A stretch of DNA of 54,613 nt from Synechococcales cyanobacterium S06. GTDB taxonomy: Bacteria > Cyanobacteriota > Cyanobacteriia > Cyanobacteriales > JAABRE01. The notes below the pieces were generated by a model. That model did not search any database and was not told the DNA's origin. It saw only the letters and a list, made by a program, of their open reading frames with translations. Of this stretch, positions 1 to 7,510 are shown piece by piece. The position numbers and the translations under genes are program-made. The stretch is taken from contig JAABRE010000030.1 of the NCBI GenBank assembly GCA_011391125.1, forward strand, positions 1-54,613, in the 5' to 3' direction. Positions within the stretch are counted from its first letter, which is position 1, and each line of letters starts with the position of its first letter.

Positions 1-2
1 AG

Positions 3-812
3 TTAAAAAAAGGGATAATTCATCCTAGTCAAACTAATATTTACTTAAAAACAAAGGTAAAAAAAGCCGAACAAGTGAGGATTATTCCTAAGAAAAGAGT
101 TTATATAATTGAGGTAGTTTACTCAGTTGAAATAACCGAAAATCTTTTACCTAAAAAAAGAGTAGCAGCCATAGATTTAGAATTAAATAACTTAGCAACT
201 TTAAGTAGTAATTTACCGAATTACCAACCTAAAATCTATGATGGAAGAGCTTTGAAAGCAGTTAATCAATATGCAAATAAAGAAACTGCTAAGTTACAAT
301 CTCACTTAAAAGAAACCAGAATTACTAAAAGAATTAGTAAAATTTGGCAAAAAAGAAATCAGAAAATGGATTATTACCTCCATTGCACAAGTAAAGCAAT
401 TATAGCAGAACTTGTTAGAAACCAAATTGGTACATTAATTATTGGCTGGAATCAAAATTTTAAAGACTCAATTAATAACCAAAAATTTGTTAATATTCCC
501 CATAAAAGACTGATAGAGCAGTTAAAATATAAAGGATTATTGGCGGGAATTGAAGTTATTGAAACCGAAGAATCTTACACCAGTAAAGCAAGTTTTTACG
601 ACCAAGATAACCTCCCTAAATATCAAGCAGGAATCAAACATTCCTTTAGTGGAAAACGTTTTAAACGAGGATTATATCAATCAAGTTCAGGTAAAAAATT
701 GAATGCTGATTGTAATGGTAGCCTGAATATTATACGAAAAGTAGTTCCCTTAGCTTTTAGCAAAGGAATAGAGGGTGTTGTAGTTCACCCTATTAAGGTA
801 ACACTTAATTAA
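3..812 (+). CDS. tnpB: TnpB-family RNA-guided nuclease (IS200/IS605 OrfB), 5' end outside window
   Basis: The frame is open from the left edge with no stop before 812, so about the last 269 residues are visible and the start lies outside the window; the GTG at 75 is only an internal codon. All three RuvC acidic positions can be seen: Asp in AAIDLELNNLAT, Glu in IETEESYTSKAS and Asp in LNADCNGSLNI. The region between the last two has no CxxC zinc-ribbon pairs, as in the IS1341-like branch. TnpB proteins are transposon-encoded nucleases guided by an RNA that overlaps the 3' end of the gene. No tnpA is visible. The gene stops 37 bp before a NOS globin fragment, so the element's right end probably lies at that junction. 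The C-terminal half looks intact, but activity cannot be judged without the N terminus. Confidence 0.85.
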   Translation, partial: LKKGIIHPSQTNIYLKTKVKKAEQVRIIPKKRVYIIEVVYSVEITENLLPKKRVAAIDLELNNLATLSSNLPNYQPKIYDGRALKAVNQYANKETAKLQSHLKETRITKRISKIWQKRNQKMDYYLHCTSKAIIAELVRNQIGTLIIGWNQNFKDSINNQKFVNIPHKRLIEQLKYKGLLAGIEVIETEESYTSKASFYDQDNLPKYQAGIKHSFSGKRFKRGLYQSSSGKKLNADCNGSLNIIRKVVPLAFSKGIEGVVVHPIKVTLN

Positions 813-849
813 TTAGCTCTAGGAATATTTTTCTATAGATTTAACAACT

Positions 850-1044
850 ATGAGATCATCCTCTGCTATTTTACCAATTGAAATCCTAGAAACGAGCTTT
901 GAAAAAATTAAGCCTCGTGGGGAAGAATTTGCGGCTAGTTTTTATACAAACTTATTTAAAACTTATCGCGAAACTAAACATTTATTTACTAAAACTGATC
1001 TGGATAAACAAGGGAAAAAACTCATTAATTCTGATGTCCCTTAA
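850..1044 (+). pseudogene. N-terminal fragment of a globin domain (5' part of a globin-NOS gene), copy A
   Basis: The 64 codons encode the first helices of a bacterial flavohaemoglobin-like globin (ILETSFEKIKPRGEEF, then FYTNLFKTY). After KKLINS the globin sequence breaks off and TAA follows three codons later, so the haem-binding histidines are absent. It lies 57 bp upstream of, and in the same frame as, the NOS oxygenase reading frame. From what I recall of cyanobacterial NOS (Synechococcus PCC 7335), a globin precedes the oxygenase domain, so I infer the truncated head of a globin-NOS fusion; a separate small globin gene is the alternative. An almost identical copy lies at 43996-44222 on the other strand. 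Confidence 0.75.
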
Positions 1045-1101
1045 GACAGCGGGTAAATACCAGTTAATTCCTCTCCCACCTTTTATAACAAAGAACTAGC
1101 C

Positions 1102-2502
1102 ATGATACCAGTTAATGAAACCGAAAGTAACGCTCAAACTCCTAGCCCTAAATGTCCATTGGTAGAATCAGCTGGAGAATTTATACCCATTGAGCAGACC
1201 AGTTTTTATGCTCAACCGATTACCTCCGTTGCCAAAGAAGCTGAGGTATTTCTCAAGCAATGTTATCTCGAACAAGGTTTAGCAGAACTATTCCCTCCCC
1301 GTTGGCAATTCGTCAAGGACTCAATTGAACGTACCGGCACTTACGAACCGACTTACGATGAACTAGCTTATGGTGCCAAGTTGGCATGGCGTAACAGTAA
1401 TCGTTGTGTGGGACGCTATTTTTGGCATTGTTTACAACTGCTTGATCAGCGTCATTTATAGTAATTCCAATTAAGATGAGAACAGTTGAAAAATAGGTTC
1501 GTAGTTGCGCTTTAGCGCTTCTTAGGACTAAAGTCCAACAACAAACAAAAAACTTTTGTTTAATTTTTATTTGGAATTACTATACAAACCGAGGAGGAGA
1601 TTTTTCTCACTTTAGTTGAACATATTAACTTTGCCACTAATAATGGCAATCTGAGATCAACTATTACCATTTTCAATCCCGATTTGCAGATCAAAATTTG
1701 GAATAATTTACTCCTGCGTTATGCAGGTTATCGTCAATCAGATGGTAGTATTCTCGGCGATCCCGCCAATCTAGAATTAACAGATCAAGCACTTAAGTTA
1801 GGTTGGTCAAAAGATTCGAAAAGTCGTTTTGATGTCTTACCTTTGATTATTCAAATGGGTGAAAAAGAACCCCAATGGTTTGAAATTCCCCCAGAAATTA
1901 TCTTAGAAGTGCCGATTTCCCACCCTCGCTATGAATGGTTGGCCGATTTGGGACTAAAATGGTTTGCCTTACCTGCTGTAAGTAACATGGTGTTGGATCT
2001 GGGCGGAATCCAATACCCCGCAACCTTTAATGGTTTTTACATGGGGTCAGAAATTGGGGCGCGCAATTTGAGCGACACTAATCGCTATAATATGCTACCC
2101 ATTATTGCTGAAAAGATGGGGTTGGATTGTCGTAAAAAAATGACTCTTTGGCAGGATGTCGCCTTAGTCGAACTGAATATCGCTGTACTGCACTCCTATA
2201 AATTACATGGAGTTAAGATATTGGATCATCATACTTTAACCGATCTGTTTATGCAATTTGTGGATCAAAAACAACAGTGCGATCGCGTACCGGCGCCACT
2301 TTGCGATCGCCGCTTCGACGCCACTCTTAGTAATCGCCAGGTTTACGGAGATTGGACTTGGTTAGTTCCTCCCCTCTCAGGTTCAACTACACCAATTTTT
2401 CACTCCCGATTTGAAAATCGTCTGCTCAAACCCAATTATTTCTACGTTCGCGTACCTTGGGAAAAAGAACCTCAAGCTGGAGGATGCCCACTTCATCATT
2501 GA
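1102..2502 (+). pseudogene. nos: Nitric oxide synthase oxygenase domain, interrupted by a 124-bp MITE
   Basis: The frame encodes a NOS oxygenase: the haem-thiolate Cys in LAWRNSNRCVGR, the WFALPAVSNM block, the arginine-binding Glu in GFYMGSEIGARNL and the pterin-side WTWLVPPLSGSTTP. NOS oxidises L-arginine to citrulline and NO. The frame runs from ATG 1102 to Leu at 1456-1458, where TAG is supplied by the inserted MITE (1459-1582), and resumes in the same frame at CAA 1585 (QTEEEIF) to the stop at 2500-2502. Removing the MITE plus one copy of its TA target duplication rejoins RHL to QTEEEIF without a frameshift. No FAD/FMN reductase domain follows; the protein ends GGCPLHH. A small insertion holding two GCGATCGC sites sits at about 2277-2330. 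As it stands, the ORF before the MITE (119 aa) holds the haem Cys and the ORF after it holds the substrate Glu, so the gene is very likely silent. Confidence 0.9.
1459..1582 (-). mobile_element. MITE family A, copy 1 (inside nos)
   Basis: A 124-bp element with terminal inverted repeats TAGTAATTCCAA / TTGGAATTACTA, flanked by TA at 1457-1458 and 1583-1584. Two other copies of exactly the same length lie at 7207-7330 and 42477-42600 in opposite orientation. There is no open reading frame. The centre carries palindromic AAGCGCTAAAGCGC-like sequence. TA duplication and the lack of coding fit a non-autonomous IS630/Tc1-mariner type element (family inference). Confidence 0.88.
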
Positions 2503-2759
2503 TCAACGGCCCTGGGTTTGTTGTTGCTCCCCGTGGGCTTTCCGGCCGTTCGTACCCCTACATTAAGCCGGGAAACCGTTTCTTGCGTTGCTGCTCAAAA
2601 TTTTAAGACCCGAACCCGTGGGACCCTCTCCGGTGAGGGTGAGGGGAGCATATAGCAGTCCTAAACCCATACTGTAGAGACGTTGCAGGCAACGTCTCTA
2701 CAGTATTCCTAAAATACCAAATTAATTTTGGATACCAACTTACCCGTTGTCACCTCAGA
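2503..2759. repeat. Intergenic region with an 18-bp-arm palindrome (2669-2706), likely shared terminator
   Basis: The gap between the convergent nos and hemerythrin/EF-hand genes holds GC-richer sequence with no reading frame I recognise, then a near-perfect palindrome centred at 2687/2688: GTAGAGACGTTGC pairs with GCAACGTCTCTAC, arms of 18 bp around AG. Palindromes of this wording are common dispersed repeats in cyanobacteria (recollection). Its position between two convergent stops suggests it ends transcription from both sides. Confidence 0.7.
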
Positions 2760-4211
2760 TTAACTTTTCATGATGGTAATGAGTTCACCATAGTCAATTT
2801 CACCATCACCGTCCTGGTCTGCTTCTTTAATCAAACGTGCAATATCCTCTTCAGAAGCACCTAAATTAAGGTTATTGAGCAACAACGACAACTCAGCGGG
2901 TGAGATGGTTCCGCCGCCATCTCGATCCACAACTTTGAAAGTTTCCTTGAGATCTTCATCGGAGCAAGTATCTGTATAGTCTTTATTGCGATCTAAATCT
3001 TGGGGTGTTTCAAGCCAAGAAACATCAATCCCTTTATCCGCAAAGTATTTGGCATATTTCATGCCTTCACCCATGATTGAATCTACCATGGTGGTCTTGA
3101 GAGCCTGAACAACTTCCAGAGGATGAAGCACCCCGTTGGCTAATTTTTGTTTCCAGTCTTCAATCACTCGTTTTGTAAAGGAAGTAAGATTTTGGATATG
3201 GTCATCAGCGCCGGGATAACCAAATTTGGTCAAGATTTTCGATTCAATAGACACACTGCTTTGGCAAAAAGCTTCAAGCTTGGCGATCGTCTCTATCAAC
3301 TGCTCTTTAGTTTGCTTATTGTGAATTGCTTGACGTATATCTTCAATGAAAATGAAGATTTGAGCATGAAGACTGTCAATTAAAGGAATACCAGTGCGAT
3401 ATTTTTCACCCATACGAACTGGTTCATTTAAGAGAGCTTTAAAGATATTATTAATCTCACCCCAACTAATACCATCTTGAGATGAAGTTTGGCTGGAATT
3501 CGTCATAATGGTGATTAGTTCACTGTAGTCGATTTCACCATCACCGTCCTGATCAGCTTCTTTGATCAGACGAGCGATATCTGCATCCGAAGCCTTTACA
3601 TTAAGGTTTTTCAGCAACAACGCCAACTCCTCGGGGGAGATGGTTCCGCCGCCATCTCGATCCACAACTTTGAAAGTTTCCTTCAGATCTTCAGGAGTGG
3701 ATGTACCGACATAATCTTTACCACGATCCAAATCTTGGGGTGTTTCAATCCAAGAAACATCAATGCCGTTGTCAGCAAAGTATTGGGCATATTTGACATC
3801 CTCTGCAATAATGGCATCTACCACTGTTGTTTTAAGACCATAAACAACTTCGAGAGGATGAAGAGTCCCGTTAGCCAAACTTGTCTTCCAGTTGTTAAGC
3901 ACCCTATTGGTAAAGGATACTAAAGTCTTAGTATGGTCATCAGCACCGGGATAACCAAGTTTTGTCATGATTTTGGATTCAAACGAAAAATGGTAGCCGC
4001 AGAAATCTTCAAGCTTGGCCATAGTCTGCATCAACTGCTCTTGGGTTTGTTTCTGACGGATAGCTTGACGAATCTCCTCAATAAAGATAAAAACTTGAGC
4101 GTGATGACTGTCAACTAAAGGAATACCAGTGCGATATTTCTCACCCATACGGACGGGTTCATTAAGTAAATTTCTAAATAAATTATTGATCTCAAGCCAA
4201 GTAATTGCCAT
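2760..4211 (-). CDS. Tandem hemerythrin-like / EF-hand Ca2+-binding protein
   Basis: The 483 residues are two copies of one ~240-residue unit: a bacteriohemerythrin-like helical domain, a WIETPQDLDR/WLETPQDLDR linker and a pair of EF-hands. The EF loops are textbook: DRDGGGTISPEE and DQDGDGEIDYSE in unit 1, DRDGGGTISPAE and DQDGDGEIDYGE in unit 2, giving four predicted Ca2+ sites in a calmodulin-like pattern. Unit 1 keeps His37, the HFSFE motif (His74, Glu78) and His93, but positions where the family usually has further His ligands read Leu and Ala. Unit 2 has lost more (see findings). There is no signal peptide or membrane segment, so it is cytosolic. It points towards nos across a shared palindrome. 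A Ca2+ and O2/NO responsive protein is plausible; its partner is unknown. Confidence 0.85.
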   Translation of the reverse strand: MAITWLEINNLFRNLLNEPVRMGEKYRTGIPLVDSHHAQVFIFIEEIRQAIRQKQTQEQLMQTMAKLEDFCGYHFSFESKIMTKLGYPGADDHTKTLVSFTNRVLNNWKTSLANGTLHPLEVVYGLKTTVVDAIIAEDVKYAQYFADNGIDVSWIETPQDLDRGKDYVGTSTPEDLKETFKVVDRDGGGTISPEELALLLKNLNVKASDADIARLIKEADQDGDGEIDYSELITIMTNSSQTSSQDGISWGEINNIFKALLNEPVRMGEKYRTGIPLIDSLHAQIFIFIEDIRQAIHNKQTKEQLIETIAKLEAFCQSSVSIESKILTKFGYPGADDHIQNLTSFTKRVIEDWKQKLANGVLHPLEVVQALKTTMVDSIMGEGMKYAKYFADKGIDVSWLETPQDLDRNKDYTDTCSDEDLKETFKVVDRDGGGTISPAELSLLLNNLNLGASEEDIARLIKEADQDGDGEIDYGELITIMKS

Positions 4212-4524
4212 GTAATCTAGTACCTTAATATCCTAGTAATAATTAGCGTCAAAATGAGATAATTCACATTTTTTTCGCTAATTTAATATATCTATTATTG
4301 AGATTAATCAGACTATTTGTCAATCTTATTAAATATGCTAAATAGCTATAGCTGTTATAACTATTAAGTAGGGTCTCCTGACTAAATTTGTCGGTGAAGA
4401 TGAGTAGTTATTTCAGTTATTCAGTTAACAGTTACTACTGCCTTTAGGTGGTAGCTTGAAATAAGGAATATTTTTATTTTCATCCCCTTGAAAAAAGAGG
4501 CCTGACATCGCTTTTCTTGTTATT
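4212..4524. other. Intergenic region upstream of the hemerythrin/EF-hand gene
   Basis: 313 bp without a gene. The part next to 4211 is very AT-rich and should hold the promoter of the hemerythrin/EF-hand gene, but I see no box I would stand behind. The part next to the LysR stop (about 4475-4535) resembles the hairpin repeats at 52.3 and 54.4 kb: it shares a CCTTGAAAAAAGAGG hairpin-like piece and GACATCGCTTTTCTTG. Confidence 0.5.
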
Positions 4525-5421
4525 TCAATTAACAAGTCCTCTATCCTCAAAGAGAATTTTGAGAAACTTATCTAAAGATTGAGAAGGTATTTCCTTCCTC
4601 CAAACAGCCGTAGATCTGGCATGGTAGATGGGATGGTGAAGGGGCATAAATACAACTTGGGGATGGGGTAAACTTTCTGCTTCATTGGGCATAACGGCGA
4701 CTCCTTGTCCGGCCGCGACCAGAGCAATCATGGAAGCATGGCTATTGGCAAACAGGCACAGATTGGGCGTGAAACCTGCGCAGCGGCAAGTGTCACGAAT
4801 GCGATCATTCCGACCAGGAAAGGTATCTTCGGACATTCCGATAAATTTTTCCGTCGCCAATTGGGCCAAATTAATAGAATACTGATTTGCCAAGGAATGG
4901 CTGCTGGGTAACACCGCCGCTATCGCAACTTGCCTAACACTTCTAACTGAAAACTCTTCGTCCAATTCATCAGGAGGATTGCCCATAAACGCAATGTTGA
5001 TCGCACCATCTCGCAGGTTTTTAACTTGTTCACCAGGTGAAAGTTCTAGCAAACCCAGGGAAATTTGAGGATAAACAAGTCCAAAGCGGTTTAAGTTTAC
5101 TCCTAAAAAACTTTGGAGGATCGTGGGAATATAGCCGATCACTAAAGGTGGAGCTATGTTGCTGTAACGAGATTGGGTGTTTTGTATAGCGACATTAGTA
5201 CGATGCAAAATATCTTTTGCTTGTTCGAGCAAAAAAACTCCTGCTTCAGTGAGTTTCAAGCCATCTGATTGTCTGAGAAATAGCATAACGCCCAATTCAT
5301 CTTCAATTGCTTTAATTTGACGACTTAAAGCTGGTTGCGAAATAAATATCCTGACAGCAGCACGACTGAAATTAAGTTCTTCGGCAACAATAAGAAAATT
5401 TTTAAGAGTTTTTAATTCCAT
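4525..5421 (-). CDS. LysR-family transcriptional regulator
   Basis: 298 residues, the normal LysR length. The N-terminal winged helix-turn-helix is clear (MELKTLKNFLIVAEELNFS, then ISQPALSRQIKAIEDELG) and is followed by a periplasmic-binding-protein-like effector domain (VIGYIPTILQSF ... VAAGQGVAVMP). It resembles the CatR/BenM/CbbR-like branch by eye. The nearest genes are the hemerythrin/EF-hand protein downstream on the same strand and a broken TnpB-like gene upstream, so there is no divergent target to suggest its regulon. ATG at 5421 starts directly at the HTH, as usual for the family. Confidence 0.93.
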   Translation of the reverse strand: MELKTLKNFLIVAEELNFSRAAVRIFISQPALSRQIKAIEDELGVMLFLRQSDGLKLTEAGVFLLEQAKDILHRTNVAIQNTQSRYSNIAPPLVIGYIPTILQSFLGVNLNRFGLVYPQISLGLLELSPGEQVKNLRDGAINIAFMGNPPDELDEEFSVRSVRQVAIAAVLPSSHSLANQYSINLAQLATEKFIGMSEDTFPGRNDRIRDTCRCAGFTPNLCLFANSHASMIALVAAGQGVAVMPNEAESLPHPQVVFMPLHHPIYHARSTAVWRKEIPSQSLDKFLKILFEDRGLVN

Positions 5422-5598
5422 TTGGGTATGCTTAAAATTTATAACTACTAAAATTATAAAGCATTAGACTTTAGGGGGTAAACTAAATCTACTTAAAACT
5501 ATGCAGCTTAGGTAAAAGGGTCTTTTGTTGCTGGTATCTTCTGTTTTGGTCGTGGTGATGGCACGTTGACGACATTCTTGGTACTAATCTCCCAAAAC

Positions 5599-5624
5599 GG
5601 GTAGGCACAAGACCTACCCCTACA
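5599..5624. repeat. Short dispersed palindrome-like repeat, copy 1
   Basis: A 26-bp sequence (GGGTAGGCACAAGACCTACC plus CCTACA) that recurs exactly at 6199-6224, inside the broken TnpB-like gene. GGTAGG and CCTACC can pair, so it forms a small hairpin. A related GTAGGGGTAGGGCTTGTCCC occurs near 28972. Confidence 0.7.
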
Positions 5625-5633
5625 CCTTACCGA

Positions 5634-7078
5634 CTACCCCTGTCGGTGATATTCAACTTCTAATTTCAGTGCTTTTGCTTTAAACTTTGGTAACAAGTAC
5701 CCAAGTTCAAGAGCTGAGTTTACTGAAATTGCCAACGAAGCTAAATATCGAACAGTGCGAGTTAAAAGCTCGCTTTCAACCTCACTCGCTTTCATATAGC
5801 GGGTGATTTTGTGATCCTGTCCTCGAACGCAAATATTTAGTGCTGCATTCAAATCAGCTTGTATCACATCCCCCGTAAAACGGATAAAGCGGTCGCCCAT
5901 ACTCAGTTAACAGTGAACAGTTAACAGTTAACAGTGAACAGTTAACACTTAAGATACTAGGGAGACAATTGATAATTGATAACTGATGACTGATAACTGA
6001 TAATGGGCTGGGTTAAATCTTCGCAGTAAATATCGACAGATGTCGTGAGATTCTGTCTTAAATCTGAGCGAATAAAATTCTGTATTGTGGCTTTTTCTTC
6101 GCTTAATCTTTTTGATTTTACCTTGTAGCCAAGATTATTTTTAATAATGTTTTTACTCTTATTTTTATCGTGATTATGAGGATGTACCCCCCTAACCAGG
6201 GTAGGCACAAGACCTACCCCTACAAGGGGGGAAGTATTAAGAGCATAATTTCTTAGACGGTAACGATTACGGTTGGTTTTAGTAATTCTCTCCGTTTTTG
6301 CTGTCATTAATTTACCTAATTCTGGAGCTATAACTGCACCTTCACTGGTATAGAATCCTTCGGTATAACCTTTATCAATTCCTATTTTTTTAGTAGGTTT
6401 TGATTGAGGTATTTTTATCTCTTTAATGTTCGTACAATGAACTTCTATTTTACCAAATTCATTTTTGATTACCCGAATCTGTCCTTTAATTACATGACGA
6501 CATTTGAGCTTAAGTTTTATTCTTTTGCCTTTTTCTAAACCCGCTATTTCTAACTGCACTGAACTACGACTAATTCTTTTACACTCATAGCCTGCATTTT
6601 GGTAAACAATCTGGTTTCTGACAAAAGTATGTCCTTTTATATACTGTTCTCTAAAATGTCTATGTAACCAGTTATTAGCTGTAGGGTCATTTTTTAGTAA
6701 GTTTAATAACTCTTTTCTCTCATTTTTGTCAGTAGTAAAACGGTAAATTTCTTTAATTAAAAAGGTTTTAGCAGCTTCTTGTTGCGCCAAAATTGCTTTC
6801 ATAGTATCATTTGCTGACCATTCCCACAATTTTGACGGTAAACCAATGTCAGCAGGTTTGAGAATTGTTCTAACCAAGGGGTCAGCTTTTTTCCAATCCA
6901 ACCCCCAACCTTGTAAAGAACCGAGTTTGTTGTAGGTTAAAGCTCTTGGAGTGCCGCACAAAGTCATAATTCTCGTTAATTGATTCAAGTCAGAGCAAGT
7001 TGTCACAGGAATCACCAGGTATAAACTTCCTGATTTGTTTGGCTCTGGTTTTTCGACATAGCTTTTTGGGCTAAACAC
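5634..7078 (-). pseudogene. Broken TnpB-like / type V-U-like RuvC nuclease gene
   Basis: Two pieces of one gene. 7078-5957 encodes the N-terminal part with RuvC-I (KKIGIDKGYTEGFYTS) and RuvC-II (DIYCEDLTQPI); 5900-5634 encodes RuvC-III (DVIQADLNAALNICVRG) and the C terminus. At 5901-6000 the stretch expected between them is replaced by short tandem repeats (AACTGATAACTGATAA-like and GTTAACAGTGAACA-like) that bring a stop, so perhaps 50-70 residues are lost. The first piece also carries an in-frame insertion of a dispersed repeat (about 6180-6240, translated SPLVGVGLVPTLVRGVHP). I recall proteins of about 500 residues of this type in many cyanobacteria, annotated as transposase or TnpB and related to type V-U effectors. 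No tnpA and no CRISPR array is nearby. Confidence 0.75.
6199..6224. repeat. Short dispersed repeat, copy 2, inside the TnpB-like pseudogene
   Basis: Identical over 26 bp to 5599-5624. Here the repeat and its flanks (about 6180-6240) are translated in frame within the pseudogene, adding roughly 20 residues between the RuvC-I and RuvC-II regions. Confidence 0.7.
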
Positions 7079-7206
7079 CCGTTAATTATACCTTACAATG
7101 CTAATATTTTTAATTCTATCTACTTGACGAGAAGTTATTAATGGGATTAATCTGTGCATAATTTTAGTTCGCTAGTTTTTCTAAGAAAAGCCTAGTTTCT
7201 CTGCTA

Positions 7207-7330
7207 TAGTAATTCCAAATAAAAATTAAACAAAAGTTTTTAGTTTGTTGTTGGACTTTAGTCCTAAGAAGCGCTAAAGCGCAACTACGAACCTATTTTT
7301 TAACTGTTCTAATCTTAATTGGAATTACTA
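7207..7330 (+). mobile_element. MITE family A, copy 2
   Basis: A 124-bp element, TAGTAATTCCAAAT to GGAATTACTA, flanked by TA at 7205-7206 and 7331-7332. It is nearly identical to the copies in nos and in the IS701 element. It lies in the 432-bp gap (7079-7510) between the TnpB-like pseudogene and the first channel-like gene; the rest of the gap is AT-rich, with no gene seen. It could affect transcription of the channel genes. Confidence 0.88.
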
Positions 7331-7510
7331 TAATAGTTAAACCGCTGTGTTTTGATAAAGCTTTCACTCTATAGGAAAATGTTATAAATACCATGCTGAT
7401 AAAGCATGATAATTAAGGTCCTTTTTTGATTACCCTAGAATACTGTAGATTTTAATCCAAATTTCGGCACCAACAACCACAGAACCAATAGTCAATAAAG
7501 GATTTGATAA

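Noticed and set aside
899-1099. Open frame overlapping the globin fragment in another frame
   Set aside because: It is a shadow of the globin sequence in a different frame; the protein has no recognisable features.
2503-2660. GC-rich stretch as a tRNA or other structural RNA gene
   Set aside because: No cloverleaf or T-loop consensus could be built; it looks like degraded repeat sequence.
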